Part shown: positions 18,208 through 26,758 of the stretch, in pieces
Numbering within the stretch: the stretch's first letter is position 1
Layout of the letters: the number at the start of each line of letters is the position of its first letter
Assembly: GCA_965232105.1 (NCBI GenBank)
Contig: OZ246956.1
Location: 4,030,001 to 4,094,000, forward strand
DNA: 64,000 bases
DNA from: Multivorans sp965232105
GTDB taxonomy: Bacteria; Acidobacteriota; Thermoanaerobaculia; Multivoradales; Multivoraceae
Direction of reading: 5' to 3'
Notes under the pieces: generated by a model
Databases searched by the model: none
Seen by the model: only the letters and a program-made list of their open reading frames with translations
What the model was told of the DNA's origin: nothing
Translations under genes and position numbers: made by a program

Positions 18208-18936
18208 CTACTGGGGGCCCTGGAACACGAAGTTCAGGGTCTGCGTATCGCTGGCGCCGACGGTCACCGTCTCAGTGAGGGCTCCGCCATCGCCGAAGCG
18301 CTCGACTTCATGGCGGGCCTCGATCGTGTAGGTGCCGGCCGGCACGTTCTCGATCCGGAACGAGCCGTCCATGCCGGTCACCGCGTAGAACGGATGGTCG
18401 ACGACGGTCACCCAGGAACCCATCCAGGGATGGACGTCGCACTTGATCCGGAAGCGCTCCGTCTTCGCGAACTCGTAGTCGGCCTCGGTCACGTTGGCCG
18501 GCATCGCCCGGTTGAAGGGGGGGTTGTCCTTGGACAGCGAGTGGACGTTGTGCAGCAGGCCGTCCGAGTTCTTCACCTTGAACTGCTGGCCGACCTGGAT
18601 GCCCAGGACGTGCGGCGTGTAGATGCAGCCGTTCTGATCCATGACCACCGGCTCGGACGGCACATCGAAGCTCTTGCCGTCAAGACCATCCGTGATCATC
18701 ACGAAGACGTTGGCAAGGGCCTGGTCGGCGCCGAGCACGAGCGTTTCCGGCTTGACCGCGCCGCTGTGCTTCGCCTCGCACTTGGGATCGGCGCCCATCT
18801 TGAGCGGCGGGAGGTTCGGCACGCGGCCGTCGTACGTGATCTTGCCCACGATCGTGCCGCCGAAAGCCATCGAGGACGAGGCCAGGGCGATGGCGAGAAG
18901 AACAGCACAGACGCGGATCGTCTGCTTCGAAATCAT
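18208..18936 (-). CDS. periplasmic cupredoxin-like protein with carboxypeptidase-regulatory-like C-terminus
   Basis: A 242-aa exported protein (signal peptide residues 1 to about 26). The middle is cupredoxin-like. LLHNVHS (H129, H132) and KCDVHPWM (C166, H169, M172) give a His plus Cys-x2-His-x2-Met ligand set suited to a type 1 copper site. The C-terminus, from about residue 185, resembles a carboxypeptidase-regulatory beta-sandwich (GSFRIENVPAGTY). It lies between actF and ctaD, where an electron carrier from complex III to the oxidase would be expected. A paralogue is encoded at 22596-23381. Copper binding and electron-carrier function are inferred. AGGAG precedes the start at a usual distance. 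Confidence 0.75.
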   Translation of the reverse strand: MISKQTIRVCAVLLAIALASSSMAFGGTIVGKITYDGRVPNLPPLKMGADPKCEAKHSGAVKPETLVLGADQALANVFVMITDGLDGKSFDVPSEPVVMDQNGCIYTPHVLGIQVGQQFKVKNSDGLLHNVHSLSKDNPPFNRAMPANVTEADYEFAKTERFRIKCDVHPWMGSWVTVVDHPFYAVTGMDGSFRIENVPAGTYTIEARHEVERFGDGGALTETVTVGASDTQTLNFVFQGPQ

Positions 18937-19147
18937 GTCGATGCTCCTTGAAGGGAGGTGATGTTGAGGTTGATGAACCGGGGGGCGGCCGGCTGACCGC
19001 GCCTACCGTGACGGCATGGCGCTCAGCGACTGCCGGATGACTTCCCCGGATGCAGGAAACGTTCTCCTAAGAGCTGAGGGGAGCGTAGCAAGGACCGGGA
19101 CGCGGAACAAGACGGATCGGCGGTGCGGCGGGTCGAGCGACGGGACG

Positions 19148-20368
19148 TCAAATGTTCTCGAAGGCCAGCGACTCGACCAGGCGCGGATCGCGGGTCGGCA
19201 GCAAGGCGCCGCGCCCCAGGAGCCAGGTCACGACCGCCACGAAGAATCCACCGACGCCGAGGATCGACGTTACGTCGAGCAGCGAGAAACTCACGCCGTC
19301 GTGATGGAGGTTCGGCATCACCAGCCAGTAGACGTCCCAGAAGTGCATCGCCAGCATCCAGAGCGCGCCGACCAGCAGCAGAACGCGGTTCCGCTTGATC
19401 GTCCGGGGCATGAGAAAGAAGAAGGGAATGGCGAAGTGACCGATGGCCAGCATCATCGTCGCCGGGCGCCAGCTCCCCTCGAGGCGATGCAGGAACCACG
19501 CCGTCTCCTCCGGGATGTTCGCGTACCAGATCAGGAAGAACTGGCTGAAGGCGATGTAGGCCCAGAACACCATGAAGGCCCACAGCAGCTTGCCCAGGTC
19601 GTGCAGATGTTCGCCGGTGATCACGCCGCGGAAGTAGCCCGCGAAGTCGAGGGCGAGCGTGAGCACCGTGAGCGCCGCGAAGGCGGAAACGATGGCGCCG
19701 GCGAAGAAGTAGACGCCGAACATCGTCGAGTACCAGTGCGGGTCGAGCGACATGAGCCAGTCGAACCCCGCGAAGGTGATGGTCAGCGCGAAGAGGGCGA
19801 TACACGGCGGACTCAACCGCGCCATGCGCCGGGAGAGAGCCTCGTCGCCGCTCTCGTCCTGCCGCCGCGACGAGTTCCGGAAGAAGAGCGCCAACCCGGT
19901 CCAGACCGCGAAGTAGACGATCGCGCGGATCCGGAAGCCGCCCTCGTTGAGCCACGGCGCCTTGACCTGGATCAGGCGGTCGTGGGCCACGGCCTCGCTG
20001 TGGGTCCAGTGGAACAGGTCGTGCATCCCGAACGCGGCGATGGGTATGAACAGGACCGCCAGCACCGGCGCCGCGCACGCCAGGTTCTCGGCCAGACGCC
20101 GCACGACGACACCCCAACCGGCCTTCGCCGCGTGGTGGATCAGCACGAAGAACAGACACCCCAGACCGATGCAGAGGAAGAAGACGACCGCCACCAGCCA
20201 CGAGTGGTAGAACTGCTTCGCGCTCTCCTCCGACCCCCGCGCCAGCAGCATCGACGCCGCCGTGCCGAGCAGCCCGACCGCGCCGGCGATCAGCGGCAGG
20301 CGCGCCCAGGCGCTGCCCGGCCGGATCACGAGCTGGTCGAGATGAATGATGCGCGGTCCGTGACTCAT
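19148..20368 (-). CDS. actF: alternative complex III subunit ActF (quinol:cytochrome c oxidoreductase membrane subunit)
   Basis: A 406-aa polytopic protein with about ten helices, related to NrfD/ActC. Motifs include FAGFDWLMSLDPHWYSTMFG and HFAIPFFFLMPRTIKR, both characteristic of the ActF group. It forms half of the membrane quinol-oxidising module of ACIII. The ATG at 20368 (MSHGPRIIHLD) overlaps the actD stop as TGATG, which fixes the start; the longer open frame upstream is a shadow of actD. Confidence 0.92.
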   Translation of the reverse strand: MSHGPRIIHLDQLVIRPGSAWARLPLIAGAVGLLGTAASMLLARGSEESAKQFYHSWLVAVVFFLCIGLGCLFFVLIHHAAKAGWGVVVRRLAENLACAAPVLAVLFIPIAAFGMHDLFHWTHSEAVAHDRLIQVKAPWLNEGGFRIRAIVYFAVWTGLALFFRNSSRRQDESGDEALSRRMARLSPPCIALFALTITFAGFDWLMSLDPHWYSTMFGVYFFAGAIVSAFAALTVLTLALDFAGYFRGVITGEHLHDLGKLLWAFMVFWAYIAFSQFFLIWYANIPEETAWFLHRLEGSWRPATMMLAIGHFAIPFFFLMPRTIKRNRVLLLVGALWMLAMHFWDVYWLVMPNLHHDGVSFSLLDVTSILGVGGFFVAVVTWLLGRGALLPTRDPRLVESLAFENI

Positions 20369-20976
20369 CAGGCTTCCTCGCCTCCGGCGCCGCCGGCCGG
20401 CGGATCTTCGATCGGCACGTGCTCGACCTCGACCGCGCCCAGCCCGCTCAGAAAGTCGGCCGTACCCTGATCGTCGTACTTCGGATCCCAGGATTCGATG
20501 GCGATGAAGAGGCCATCGTCGGTGACCCGGGCGAACGTCTCGGAGCGGAACAGCGGATGGTGGTAGGTAGGCAGCTTGTTCAGGGCGAACATGCCGAGCA
20601 CCGCCCCCAGCGCCGCGCCGAGCACGCCGAGCTCGAAGGTCACCGGCACGAACGCCGGCCACGTGAACAGCGGCTTGCCGCTGATGACGAGCGGATAGGC
20701 CATGATGTGAACCCAGCTCTGGAGGCCGAACCCCAGCCCGGCGCCGGTCAGACCGGTCGTCAGCACGAGGAACGGCAGCTTGGACGGCTTGAGGCCCATC
20801 GCCTTCTCCAAACCGTGGACCGGGAAGGGAGTCAACGCGTCCCACTTCGAGTAGCCGGCGTCCCGAACCGCCTCGCAAGCACGGTAAAGCGCCTTCGCGG
20901 TCCTGAAGCGGGCCAGCACGCCGTAGTGGTTGTAGCCGCCGGACGCCTCGGGGACTTCGAGATGCATCAGGCCCAT
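20368..20976 (-). CDS. actD: alternative complex III subunit ActD (DUF3341)
   Basis: A 202-aa membrane protein with the DUF3341 signature: an N-terminal cytoplasmic domain (YGVLARFRTAKALYRACEAV, KWDALTPFPVHGLEKAMGL), two central helices and a C-terminal domain with HHPLFRSETFARVTDDGLFI. ActD anchors the membrane arm of ACIII. It is one base away from the actC stop and overlaps actF by one base, so the three genes are co-translated. Confidence 0.92.
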   Translation of the reverse strand: MGLMHLEVPEASGGYNHYGVLARFRTAKALYRACEAVRDAGYSKWDALTPFPVHGLEKAMGLKPSKLPFLVLTTGLTGAGLGFGLQSWVHIMAYPLVISGKPLFTWPAFVPVTFELGVLGAALGAVLGMFALNKLPTYHHPLFRSETFARVTDDGLFIAIESWDPKYDDQGTADFLSGLGAVEVEHVPIEDPPAGGAGGEEA

Positions 20977-20977
20977 G

Positions 20978-22438
20978 TCAGGCCCCTCCCCCGCCGGCCG
21001 GCGCCGGCTGCGCCGCCGCGGCCGTGTCCGAGCCGCCCCTCACGACGCGAACGAGTTCCTCGCCCTGGTGCGGATCCGCCTCCGGCAGCACCGTCTTGAC
21101 CTCCGCGGTCGCCACCATGGGCAGGAAGCGGGCGAACAGGCAGAACATCGTGAAGAACAGGCCAAAGCTGCCGATCAGGGAGGCGAAGTCCCAGAACGTC
21201 GCCTGGTAATAGTCCCAGCTCGCGGGCAGGAAGTCGCGGTGCAGCGACGAGGCGACGATCACGAAGCGCTCGAACCACATGCCGATGTTGATCAGGATGG
21301 AGGAGACGAACAGCCAGCCGATGTGGTTGCGCAACTTCTTGAACCAGAACAACTGCGGCGTGATCACGTTGCAGCTCACCATGATCCAGTAGGCCCACGC
21401 GTAGGGTCCGAGGGCCCGGTTGGCGAAGGCGAACTGCTCGTACGGGTTGCCGCTGTACCAGGCGATGAACATCTCGATCGCGTACGCGTAGCCGACCATG
21501 CAGCCGGTCAGCAGCATGATCTTGGCCATGTTCTCGAGGTGGCGCATCGTGATGATGTCCTCCATCTCGAACAGGACCCGGCATATCAGCATCAGGGTCA
21601 TGACCATCGCGAAGCCGGAGAAGATCGCGCCGGCGACGAAGTAGGGCGGGAAGATCGTCGTGTGCCAGCCGGGCAACTGCGCGGTGGCGAAGTCCATCGA
21701 CACGACGGAGTGGACCGAGAGAACCAGCGGCGTCGCCAGCCCGGCCAGCATCAGGTAGGCCCGCTCGTAGTGCAGCCAGTTCCGGTGCGAGCCGCGCCAG
21801 CCGAGCGCGAAGGCGCCGTAGACGAGCTTGCGAATCCGCGTCTTCGCGCGGTCCCGGATCGTCGCCAGGTCCGGGATCAGCCCGACGTACCAGAACATCA
21901 GCGACACCGTGCCGTAGATCGAGACCGCGAACACGTCCCAGATCAGCGGACTGCGGAAGTTCGGCCACATGTCCATCTGGTTCGGGAGCGGGAACATCCA
22001 GTACGCGACCCACACGCGGCCGACGTGGATGCCCGGGAACACCATCGCGCACATGACCGCGAAGATGGTCATCGCCTCGGCGGCGCGGTTGATCGACGTG
22101 CGCCACTTCTGCCGGAACAGGAACAGGATCGCGGAAATCAGGGTGCCGGCGTGGCCGATGCCGACCCAGAAGACGAAGTTGACGATCGCGAAGCCCCAGT
22201 TGACCGGGTTGTTCAGGCCCCAGATGCCGGTGCCCTCCCAGAACAGCCAGCCGATCGAGACGCCGAACAGGCCAAGCAGCGCCAGCGACGGCAGGAAGAA
22301 GAACCACCAGCCGAGCGGCGTCTTGCGTTCCACCGGGACCGCAACGGCCTCCGTCATCGAACGGAAGTCGTAGCCGCCGACAATCAGCGGCGCACGTCCG
22401 GTGACGGGCTCGTGAGTGTTGTCCTGACTCTGTGCCAT
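20978..22438 (-). CDS. actC: alternative complex III subunit ActC (NrfD-like quinol-binding subunit)
   Basis: A 486-aa NrfD/PsrC-type membrane protein with about ten helices. Features include PVNWGFAIVNFVFWVGIGHAG, KWRTSINRAAEAMTIFAV and GIHVGR, the known ActC pattern. The long N-terminal cytoplasmic extension before the first helix carries no cofactor motif. The ATG at 22438 (MAQSQDNTHEP) is used; the open frame upstream is not conserved-looking. In most genomes actA and actB precede this gene. Here it opens the cluster, with a divergent gene immediately upstream, so the heme and iron-sulfur subunits must be encoded elsewhere or be absent. Confidence 0.93.
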   Translation of the reverse strand: MAQSQDNTHEPVTGRAPLIVGGYDFRSMTEAVAVPVERKTPLGWWFFFLPSLALLGLFGVSIGWLFWEGTGIWGLNNPVNWGFAIVNFVFWVGIGHAGTLISAILFLFRQKWRTSINRAAEAMTIFAVMCAMVFPGIHVGRVWVAYWMFPLPNQMDMWPNFRSPLIWDVFAVSIYGTVSLMFWYVGLIPDLATIRDRAKTRIRKLVYGAFALGWRGSHRNWLHYERAYLMLAGLATPLVLSVHSVVSMDFATAQLPGWHTTIFPPYFVAGAIFSGFAMVMTLMLICRVLFEMEDIITMRHLENMAKIMLLTGCMVGYAYAIEMFIAWYSGNPYEQFAFANRALGPYAWAYWIMVSCNVITPQLFWFKKLRNHIGWLFVSSILINIGMWFERFVIVASSLHRDFLPASWDYYQATFWDFASLIGSFGLFFTMFCLFARFLPMVATAEVKTVLPEADPHQGEELVRVVRGGSDTAAAAQPAPAGGGGA

Positions 22439-22582
22439 CGAGGGCGAAGAAGTAGGGCGTCGTACCCCTTGAGGGCGGGTCGGGCCACGAATCGCGGGGA
22501 AGCTAACACCGGCCCCCATCCGGGTCAAGGAAAACGGGCCGTGGAGCCCCGATTCCGCCCCCACCGGCTGAGGTGAAGCCCA

Positions 22583-22588
22583 TAGAAT
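22583..22588 (+). promoter_or_regulatory. putative -10 element of a leaderless promoter
   Basis: TAGAAT (5 of 6 against TATAAT) ends 7 nt before the ATG at 22596. The closest purine-rich stretch, AGGTGAAG, is too far upstream to be a Shine-Dalgarno sequence. It supports the second of two adjacent ATGs as the start. Confidence 0.4.
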
Positions 22589-22595
22589 GGCCGCC

Positions 22596-23381
22596 ATGAT
22601 CGACTTCAAGTACTCCCACCGTGGATTCGCACTTCCCATCCTCCTTCTGGCGCTTGCCAGCCTGAGCGGCTGCGGCGGCGAAGGCGGCGACGCCGGCCAG
22701 GCCGAACCGGAGGCTCAGGCGCCGCCTACGGAGCCGCTCGGAAGCTCCACGATCGCCGGCGCCATCCGCTACGACGGCGACCTGCCCGCGCTGCAGCCGC
22801 TGAACATGGACGCCGACCCGGCCTGCGCCGCCAAGCACACCGAGGCCGTCTATCCGGAGATTCTCGAGGTCGACGAACAGGCCGGTCTCGCCAACGTTCT
22901 CGTCTACGTGGTCAACGGCCTCCCCGGCGGCCCGTATCCCGTCGCGGAGCCGCCCGTGATCGACCAGCAGGGCTGCAAGTACACGCCCCATGTCGCCGGC
23001 ATCATGGTCGGCCAGGAACTCGAGGTCCTGAACTCCGACGACCTCCTCCACAACGTCCATTCGCTGTCCGAGATCAACCGGCCCTTCAACCGTGCGATGC
23101 CGGGGGCGATCAAGCGGGCCAGCTTCTCGTTCACCGACGAGGAACCGGCCTTCCGGATCAAGTGCGACGTTCACCCCTGGATGTCGACCTGGCTCGGCGT
23201 GTTCAGTCACCCCTACTTCGCCGTCACCGGGGCCAACGGTTCGTTCGAGATCCCCGGCCTGCCCGCCGGCACCTACGAGATCGAGGCGTGGCACGAACGC
23301 CTGGGGACCCTGAAGTCCCCCGTCACCCTGCTCGACGGACTCACCGGCATGGTCGATCTCACCTTCGCCCTGCCGGAATAG
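22596..23381 (+). CDS. cupredoxin-like lipoprotein, paralogue of 18208-18936
   Basis: A 261-aa protein with a lipoprotein signal ending LASLSGC and a Gly/Ala/Glu-rich linker, so it is probably anchored in a membrane. The core repeats the paralogue's motifs: QGCKYTPHV, LLHNVHS and KCDVHPWM with the Cys-x2-His-x2-Met ligand set, then a carboxypeptidase-regulatory-like end (GSFEIPGLPAGTYEI). It lies divergently next to actC, while its unlipidated relative sits between actF and ctaD. Together they bracket the ACIII genes and could carry electrons to the oxidase (inference). ATG 22587 is an alternative start. The 3' end overlaps the HAD gene by 23 bp. Confidence 0.72.
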   Translation: MIDFKYSHRGFALPILLLALASLSGCGGEGGDAGQAEPEAQAPPTEPLGSSTIAGAIRYDGDLPALQPLNMDADPACAAKHTEAVYPEILEVDEQAGLANVLVYVVNGLPGGPYPVAEPPVIDQQGCKYTPHVAGIMVGQELEVLNSDDLLHNVHSLSEINRPFNRAMPGAIKRASFSFTDEEPAFRIKCDVHPWMSTWLGVFSHPYFAVTGANGSFEIPGLPAGTYEIEAWHERLGTLKSPVTLLDGLTGMVDLTFALPE

Positions 23382-24030
23382 CCAGCGTCCGCCAGAGTTC
23401 GGCCAGGGCCTCATCCGGGTCGTCCACCTTGATCGTCGTCATGCCGAGCGCGCGCGCCGCCTTCAGGTTCGACCCGATGTCGTCCAGGAAGACCGCCTCG
23501 CTGAACTCCACCCCGATTCGACCGCAGGCCAACTCGTAGATGGCCGGGTCCGGTTTACGCAGGCCGACGACGCTCGACTCGATGTAGTGATCGAACAGGG
23601 CGCGGACTTCCGCCCGCATCGCGGCCTCTTCGGCGTCCTTCGGTTCCCTCTCCTTCTCGCTGACCCAGTTGTTCGTCAGCGCCGCCACCGTGTAGCCGTC
23701 CGCCCGAAGCCGGCGCAGGGCGTCGATCATCTGCGGCCGCGGTCCGGACTCCTCGGCAATCGCCGCCATCATCGCCTCGGCCGAGAACCGCTCGGCGACC
23801 GCCGGATCGGCCGCCCTGACGTCGCGGTCGAAGGCGGCGAAGAAACCCGGCCCCATGACCAGCTCGCCCCGCTCCATCCGTTGCCAGGATCCCGCCGGCC
23901 CGGCCGAAACGACCAGATGGTTGACGAAGTTCTCCTCGATCCCGTTCGCCAGCTCGTAGCGCCGGATCGCATGCAGGGGAGATCCGAAGACCACGCCCCC
24001 AAGGTCGAAGATCACGGCTCGGTACTTCAT
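23359..24030 (-). CDS. HAD family hydrolase (epoxide hydrolase N-terminal/ACAD10-like)
   Basis: A 223-aa HAD-superfamily phosphatase-like protein. Motif I is IFDLGGVVF, where the usual second Asp of DxDxT is replaced by Gly as in the HAD-1A3/EPHX2-N group. Motif II is in VAALTNNW, the motif III lysine in LRKPDP and motif IV in AVFLDDIGSNLKAAR. The missing second Asp means classical phosphatase chemistry may be altered. The ATG at 24030 sits directly before the first strand. It is convergent with the cupredoxin-like lipoprotein gene. Substrate unknown. Confidence 0.8.
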   Translation of the reverse strand: MKYRAVIFDLGGVVFGSPLHAIRRYELANGIEENFVNHLVVSAGPAGSWQRMERGELVMGPGFFAAFDRDVRAADPAVAERFSAEAMMAAIAEESGPRPQMIDALRRLRADGYTVAALTNNWVSEKEREPKDAEEAAMRAEVRALFDHYIESSVVGLRKPDPAIYELACGRIGVEFSEAVFLDDIGSNLKAARALGMTTIKVDDPDEALAELWRTLAIPAGRR

Positions 24031-24091
24031 GCGCAAATCACTCCGTGTCGCCTCAGGTCCAGTGCGCCGCTTTCTATCTCAGCAACACGCC

Positions 24092-25141
24092 TCACCTCAG
24101 AAGGGTCGCCGGCAGCCGCGGAAGAGCCTCCGGCGCCGCTACGACCCCGGAGACGATGGCCTGCTCGTTGTTCCAGCGGTAGTCGAGGATGTGAATCCTC
24201 GGGTCGACGGGCCTGTAGCTCCCATCGCGCCCGCGCTTCAGGACCGCGTAGTGCAGGTTCGGCTCCACGCTCCAGCCGGTTGCCCCGACCGAACCGATCG
24301 TCTGGCCGCGCTCGACATTCCGTCCAGCGCCGATCCCGGTCGCTTCCAGGTGACCGAAGATGGTGATGAAGCCGTCGCCGTGGCGAATCCCCAGCATCCG
24401 ACCGTACCGTCTCCACTCGGGTCCCAGCGCGGAGCCGCGACCGGCGAAGGTCACCCGGCCATCCGCGGTGGCCCGCACCGGCGCGCCGGCGGAAGCCGCG
24501 AGATCGATGCCGACGTGAAACTCGGCCGCCCCGGTCACCCGGTTCGTCGTCTCTCCGAAAGGGGCGACGAGAACGAAGTCATCACCGGCCAGGGGAGACG
24601 CGAACGGCGTGAACTCGACCAGGTCAGGGCGCGAAGCCTCGGTCTCGACCGCGGCCTCCAGCCGGCTCGCGAAGCGAGCGGCGACGCTCTCCACGTCATC
24701 CTCGATCGCGGTTCGCACGGAGCGCACCCGGTCCTCCGAGATCGTCGCCCCCGTTGCGGCGACGGGATCGGGCGGCCGGCCGCAGGCGTCCACGGCGGCG
24801 CCTTCGACACCGTACGCGAGGACCACCTTGCAGAGCCGGTTGTCGAGATCGGAGGCCTCGCGACGCATCTCCCCGTAGCGTCCCATCAGGGCGTCGAACC
24901 TCTCCCCGAACCGCTGGCGCGCCTCGACCAGCTCGACCTGGTCGGCCCGAAACAATGCGACCTGCACCACGCCCGGCGCCGCCACGACAGCGTTGACGAA
25001 GAACCCCAGAAAGACGACGGCGACGGCCAGGGCGAGTTGCAGCCACAACTTCGTCAGCGTCAGGTAGCGCACCCGGCCGCGAGGGCTGTGGAACTGGATC
25101 TCCCAGAGTCGCGGATCGCCGCCATGGGTCCCCTCAGCCAT
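24092..25141 (-). CDS. M23 (LytM) family peptidase-like protein with one active-site His replaced
   Basis: A 349-aa membrane-anchored protein: short cytoplasmic N-terminus, one helix around residues 30-55, a coiled-coil-like region (residues about 60-110) and a C-terminal LytM domain. Zinc ligands of M23 peptidases are present: H209 and D213 in HVGIDLA and H297 in NLHYAV. The second-shell His of GHLE (H264) is there too. However, the first His of the usual HxH is Asn295. Activity may therefore be reduced or lost, as in EnvC/NlpD-type regulators of amidases. It probably acts at or controls peptidoglycan. It overlaps the flavoprotein gene by 8 bp. Confidence 0.8.
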   Translation of the reverse strand: MAEGTHGGDPRLWEIQFHSPRGRVRYLTLTKLWLQLALAVAVVFLGFFVNAVVAAPGVVQVALFRADQVELVEARQRFGERFDALMGRYGEMRREASDLDNRLCKVVLAYGVEGAAVDACGRPPDPVAATGATISEDRVRSVRTAIEDDVESVAARFASRLEAAVETEASRPDLVEFTPFASPLAGDDFVLVAPFGETTNRVTGAAEFHVGIDLAASAGAPVRATADGRVTFAGRGSALGPEWRRYGRMLGIRHGDGFITIFGHLEATGIGAGRNVERGQTIGSVGATGWSVEPNLHYAVLKRGRDGSYRPVDPRIHILDYRWNNEQAIVSGVVAAPEALPRLPATLLR

Positions 25142-26627
25142 CGTGTCCCGCCGCCCCGGCGCCGGCGATCCGGCCGAACACCGCGCCGGCCGTCAGGCCG
25201 GAACCGCCGGGGTAGTTGTCGTAGAAGAGCCCCCCGACCAGCTCGCCGGCCGCGAACAGGCCGGCCAACGGCCGGCCCTCTTCGTCCAGCACCCGCGCGA
25301 GCGAGTCAACCCGAAGGCCGCCAAAGGTGAACGTGATGCCGCAGGTCACCGCGAACGCCTCGAACGGTGGCCGATCCAACGGGTTGGCCCAGTTCGACTT
25401 GTTCGGGACGAGCCCGCGGGTCGAGCGGCCGTCGCGGGCGCTGGGGTCGAAGCGCACGTCCCTCCGGACGGCGGCGTTGAAGTCGCGCAGCGTGCGCAGA
25501 AAACCCTCTTCATCGACCCCGTCGAGGCGTCTCGCGAGTTCCTCCACCGAGTCGGCCGTCACCCGGCTCGCATGGGACCGGCGGTACTCGTCCCGCAACA
25601 GGCCGGAGACCCGGGAGTCGAAGACCTGCCACGCGAAGCGCCCGGGCTGCTCCAGTACCTTGCGCCCGTAGCGGGCGTAGGTGTAGTTGCGAAAGTCCGC
25701 ACCCTCGTCGAGGAAGCGTTCGCCGCGCGCGTTGACGACGATGCCGAGCGGATAGCTGTGTTTCTGGTAGCGGTGCCGAACCTCGAGGTTGCCCACCTCG
25801 GGCGCGTTCAGGTCCCAGGCGACCGCGTGACACCCGGTCCACTGCCCGGCGCGGGCGGCGCCGGCTTCGAGCGCCATCCGAATGCCGTCGCCCGTGTTGA
25901 AGCGGCTGCCCCGCACCTTCGCCGCCTCCCAGCCTTCGCCCAGGTGCTGCCGCCGCCACTCGCGGTTCGCCTCGAAACCGCCGCTGGCCAGCACGACGGC
26001 GCCGGCCGGCAGCGTACGGGAACCGGAAGGTCCCTCCACCTCGACGCCGCGGACCGACCCGCCCTCCACATGCAACCGGACCGCGCGGCTCTCGTAGAGG
26101 ACCTCGATCCCGGCCCGCTCCGCGGCCCGCTGAAGCGACGCCACCAGGCCGGGGCCGCCACCCCGGGCCTGCAGGGTCAGGCCGCCCCAGAACCTGTGCT
26201 TGCCGTCGACCTCGAACGCCTGACCCGCATACAGAGGGACGAACTCAACGCCCAGCCCGCGCATCCAGCGCAGCGTCGAACGACTCCGGGAAACCAGGGT
26301 GGCGACCAGATCCGGGTCGGCCCGGCCGCCGCTCATCCGCTCCAGATCACGGACGAACCGACTTTCCGGGTACGACCCGAAGTCGCTCGTCGCGGTCTCC
26401 TCGGCGCTCAGCCGCCCGGCCACTTCCTGTAGTTCGTCCAGGCCTCCGTACGCGAAGCGCATGGACGCCATCGTGAATCGGCTGTTGCCGCCGTGCTCCG
26501 CGCGCGGCGCGCGTTCGAGCACCGTCACCGCGGCCCCGCCATCCCGCGCCGAGAGCGCCGCGCAAAACGCCGCGTTCCCCGCGCCGACGACGACGACACG
26601 CCGCTTGCCTGGTACTTGATCCCGCAT
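25134..26627 (-). CDS. FAD-dependent dehydrogenase, TcuA/fumarate reductase flavoprotein-like
   Basis: A 497-aa flavoprotein of the succinate dehydrogenase/fumarate reductase superfamily, closest in motif pattern to tricarballylate dehydrogenase TcuA. The N-terminal FAD site VVVVGAGNAAFCAAL is followed by HGGNSRFTM. The C-terminal end has GGLFYDNYPGGSGLTAGAVFG. It oxidises or reduces a carboxylic substrate using FAD. The partner TcuB is not nearby, so the substrate may differ. The ATG at 26627 was chosen as the first start before the FAD motif. The upstream extension crosses the hairpin region and is not credible. Confidence 0.78.
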   Translation of the reverse strand: MRDQVPGKRRVVVVGAGNAAFCAALSARDGGAAVTVLERAPRAEHGGNSRFTMASMRFAYGGLDELQEVAGRLSAEETATSDFGSYPESRFVRDLERMSGGRADPDLVATLVSRSRSTLRWMRGLGVEFVPLYAGQAFEVDGKHRFWGGLTLQARGGGPGLVASLQRAAERAGIEVLYESRAVRLHVEGGSVRGVEVEGPSGSRTLPAGAVVLASGGFEANREWRRQHLGEGWEAAKVRGSRFNTGDGIRMALEAGAARAGQWTGCHAVAWDLNAPEVGNLEVRHRYQKHSYPLGIVVNARGERFLDEGADFRNYTYARYGRKVLEQPGRFAWQVFDSRVSGLLRDEYRRSHASRVTADSVEELARRLDGVDEEGFLRTLRDFNAAVRRDVRFDPSARDGRSTRGLVPNKSNWANPLDRPPFEAFAVTCGITFTFGGLRVDSLARVLDEEGRPLAGLFAAGELVGGLFYDNYPGGSGLTAGAVFGRIAGAGAAGHDG

Positions 26628-26673
26628 CGTCCGAAGCGGCGTCCGCCGCCGGCAGGTAGCGTACGCCAACGCC

Positions 26674-26699
26674 CGGGTGGCGCGAATCCGCGCCACCCG
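26674..26699. repeat. 11-bp perfect palindrome, loop AATC
   Basis: CGGGTGGCGCG (26674-26684) and CGCGCCACCCG (26689-26699) pair perfectly around AATC. It lies in the divergent space between the flavoprotein and SDR genes, nine bases before a second palindrome of the same size. Confidence 0.85.
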
Positions 26700-26708
26700 C
26701 GAACCAGT

Positions 26709-26734
26709 CCGTGCACCCGTCAGCGGGTGCACGG
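26709..26734. repeat. 11-bp perfect palindrome, loop TCAG
   Basis: CCGTGCACCCG (26709-26719) pairs perfectly with 26724-26734 around TCAG. It ends 24 nt before the SDR start codon, so in an SDR transcript it would form a strong hairpin in the 5' leader just ahead of the AGGAG at about 26745-26749. Confidence 0.85.
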
Positions 26735-26758
26735 ATGGCACTCAAGGAGACCTTCACT

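Noticed and set aside
20975..22576. 533-codon plus-strand frame opposite actC
   Set aside because: Charge-rich shadow; actC on the minus strand has the NrfD pattern.
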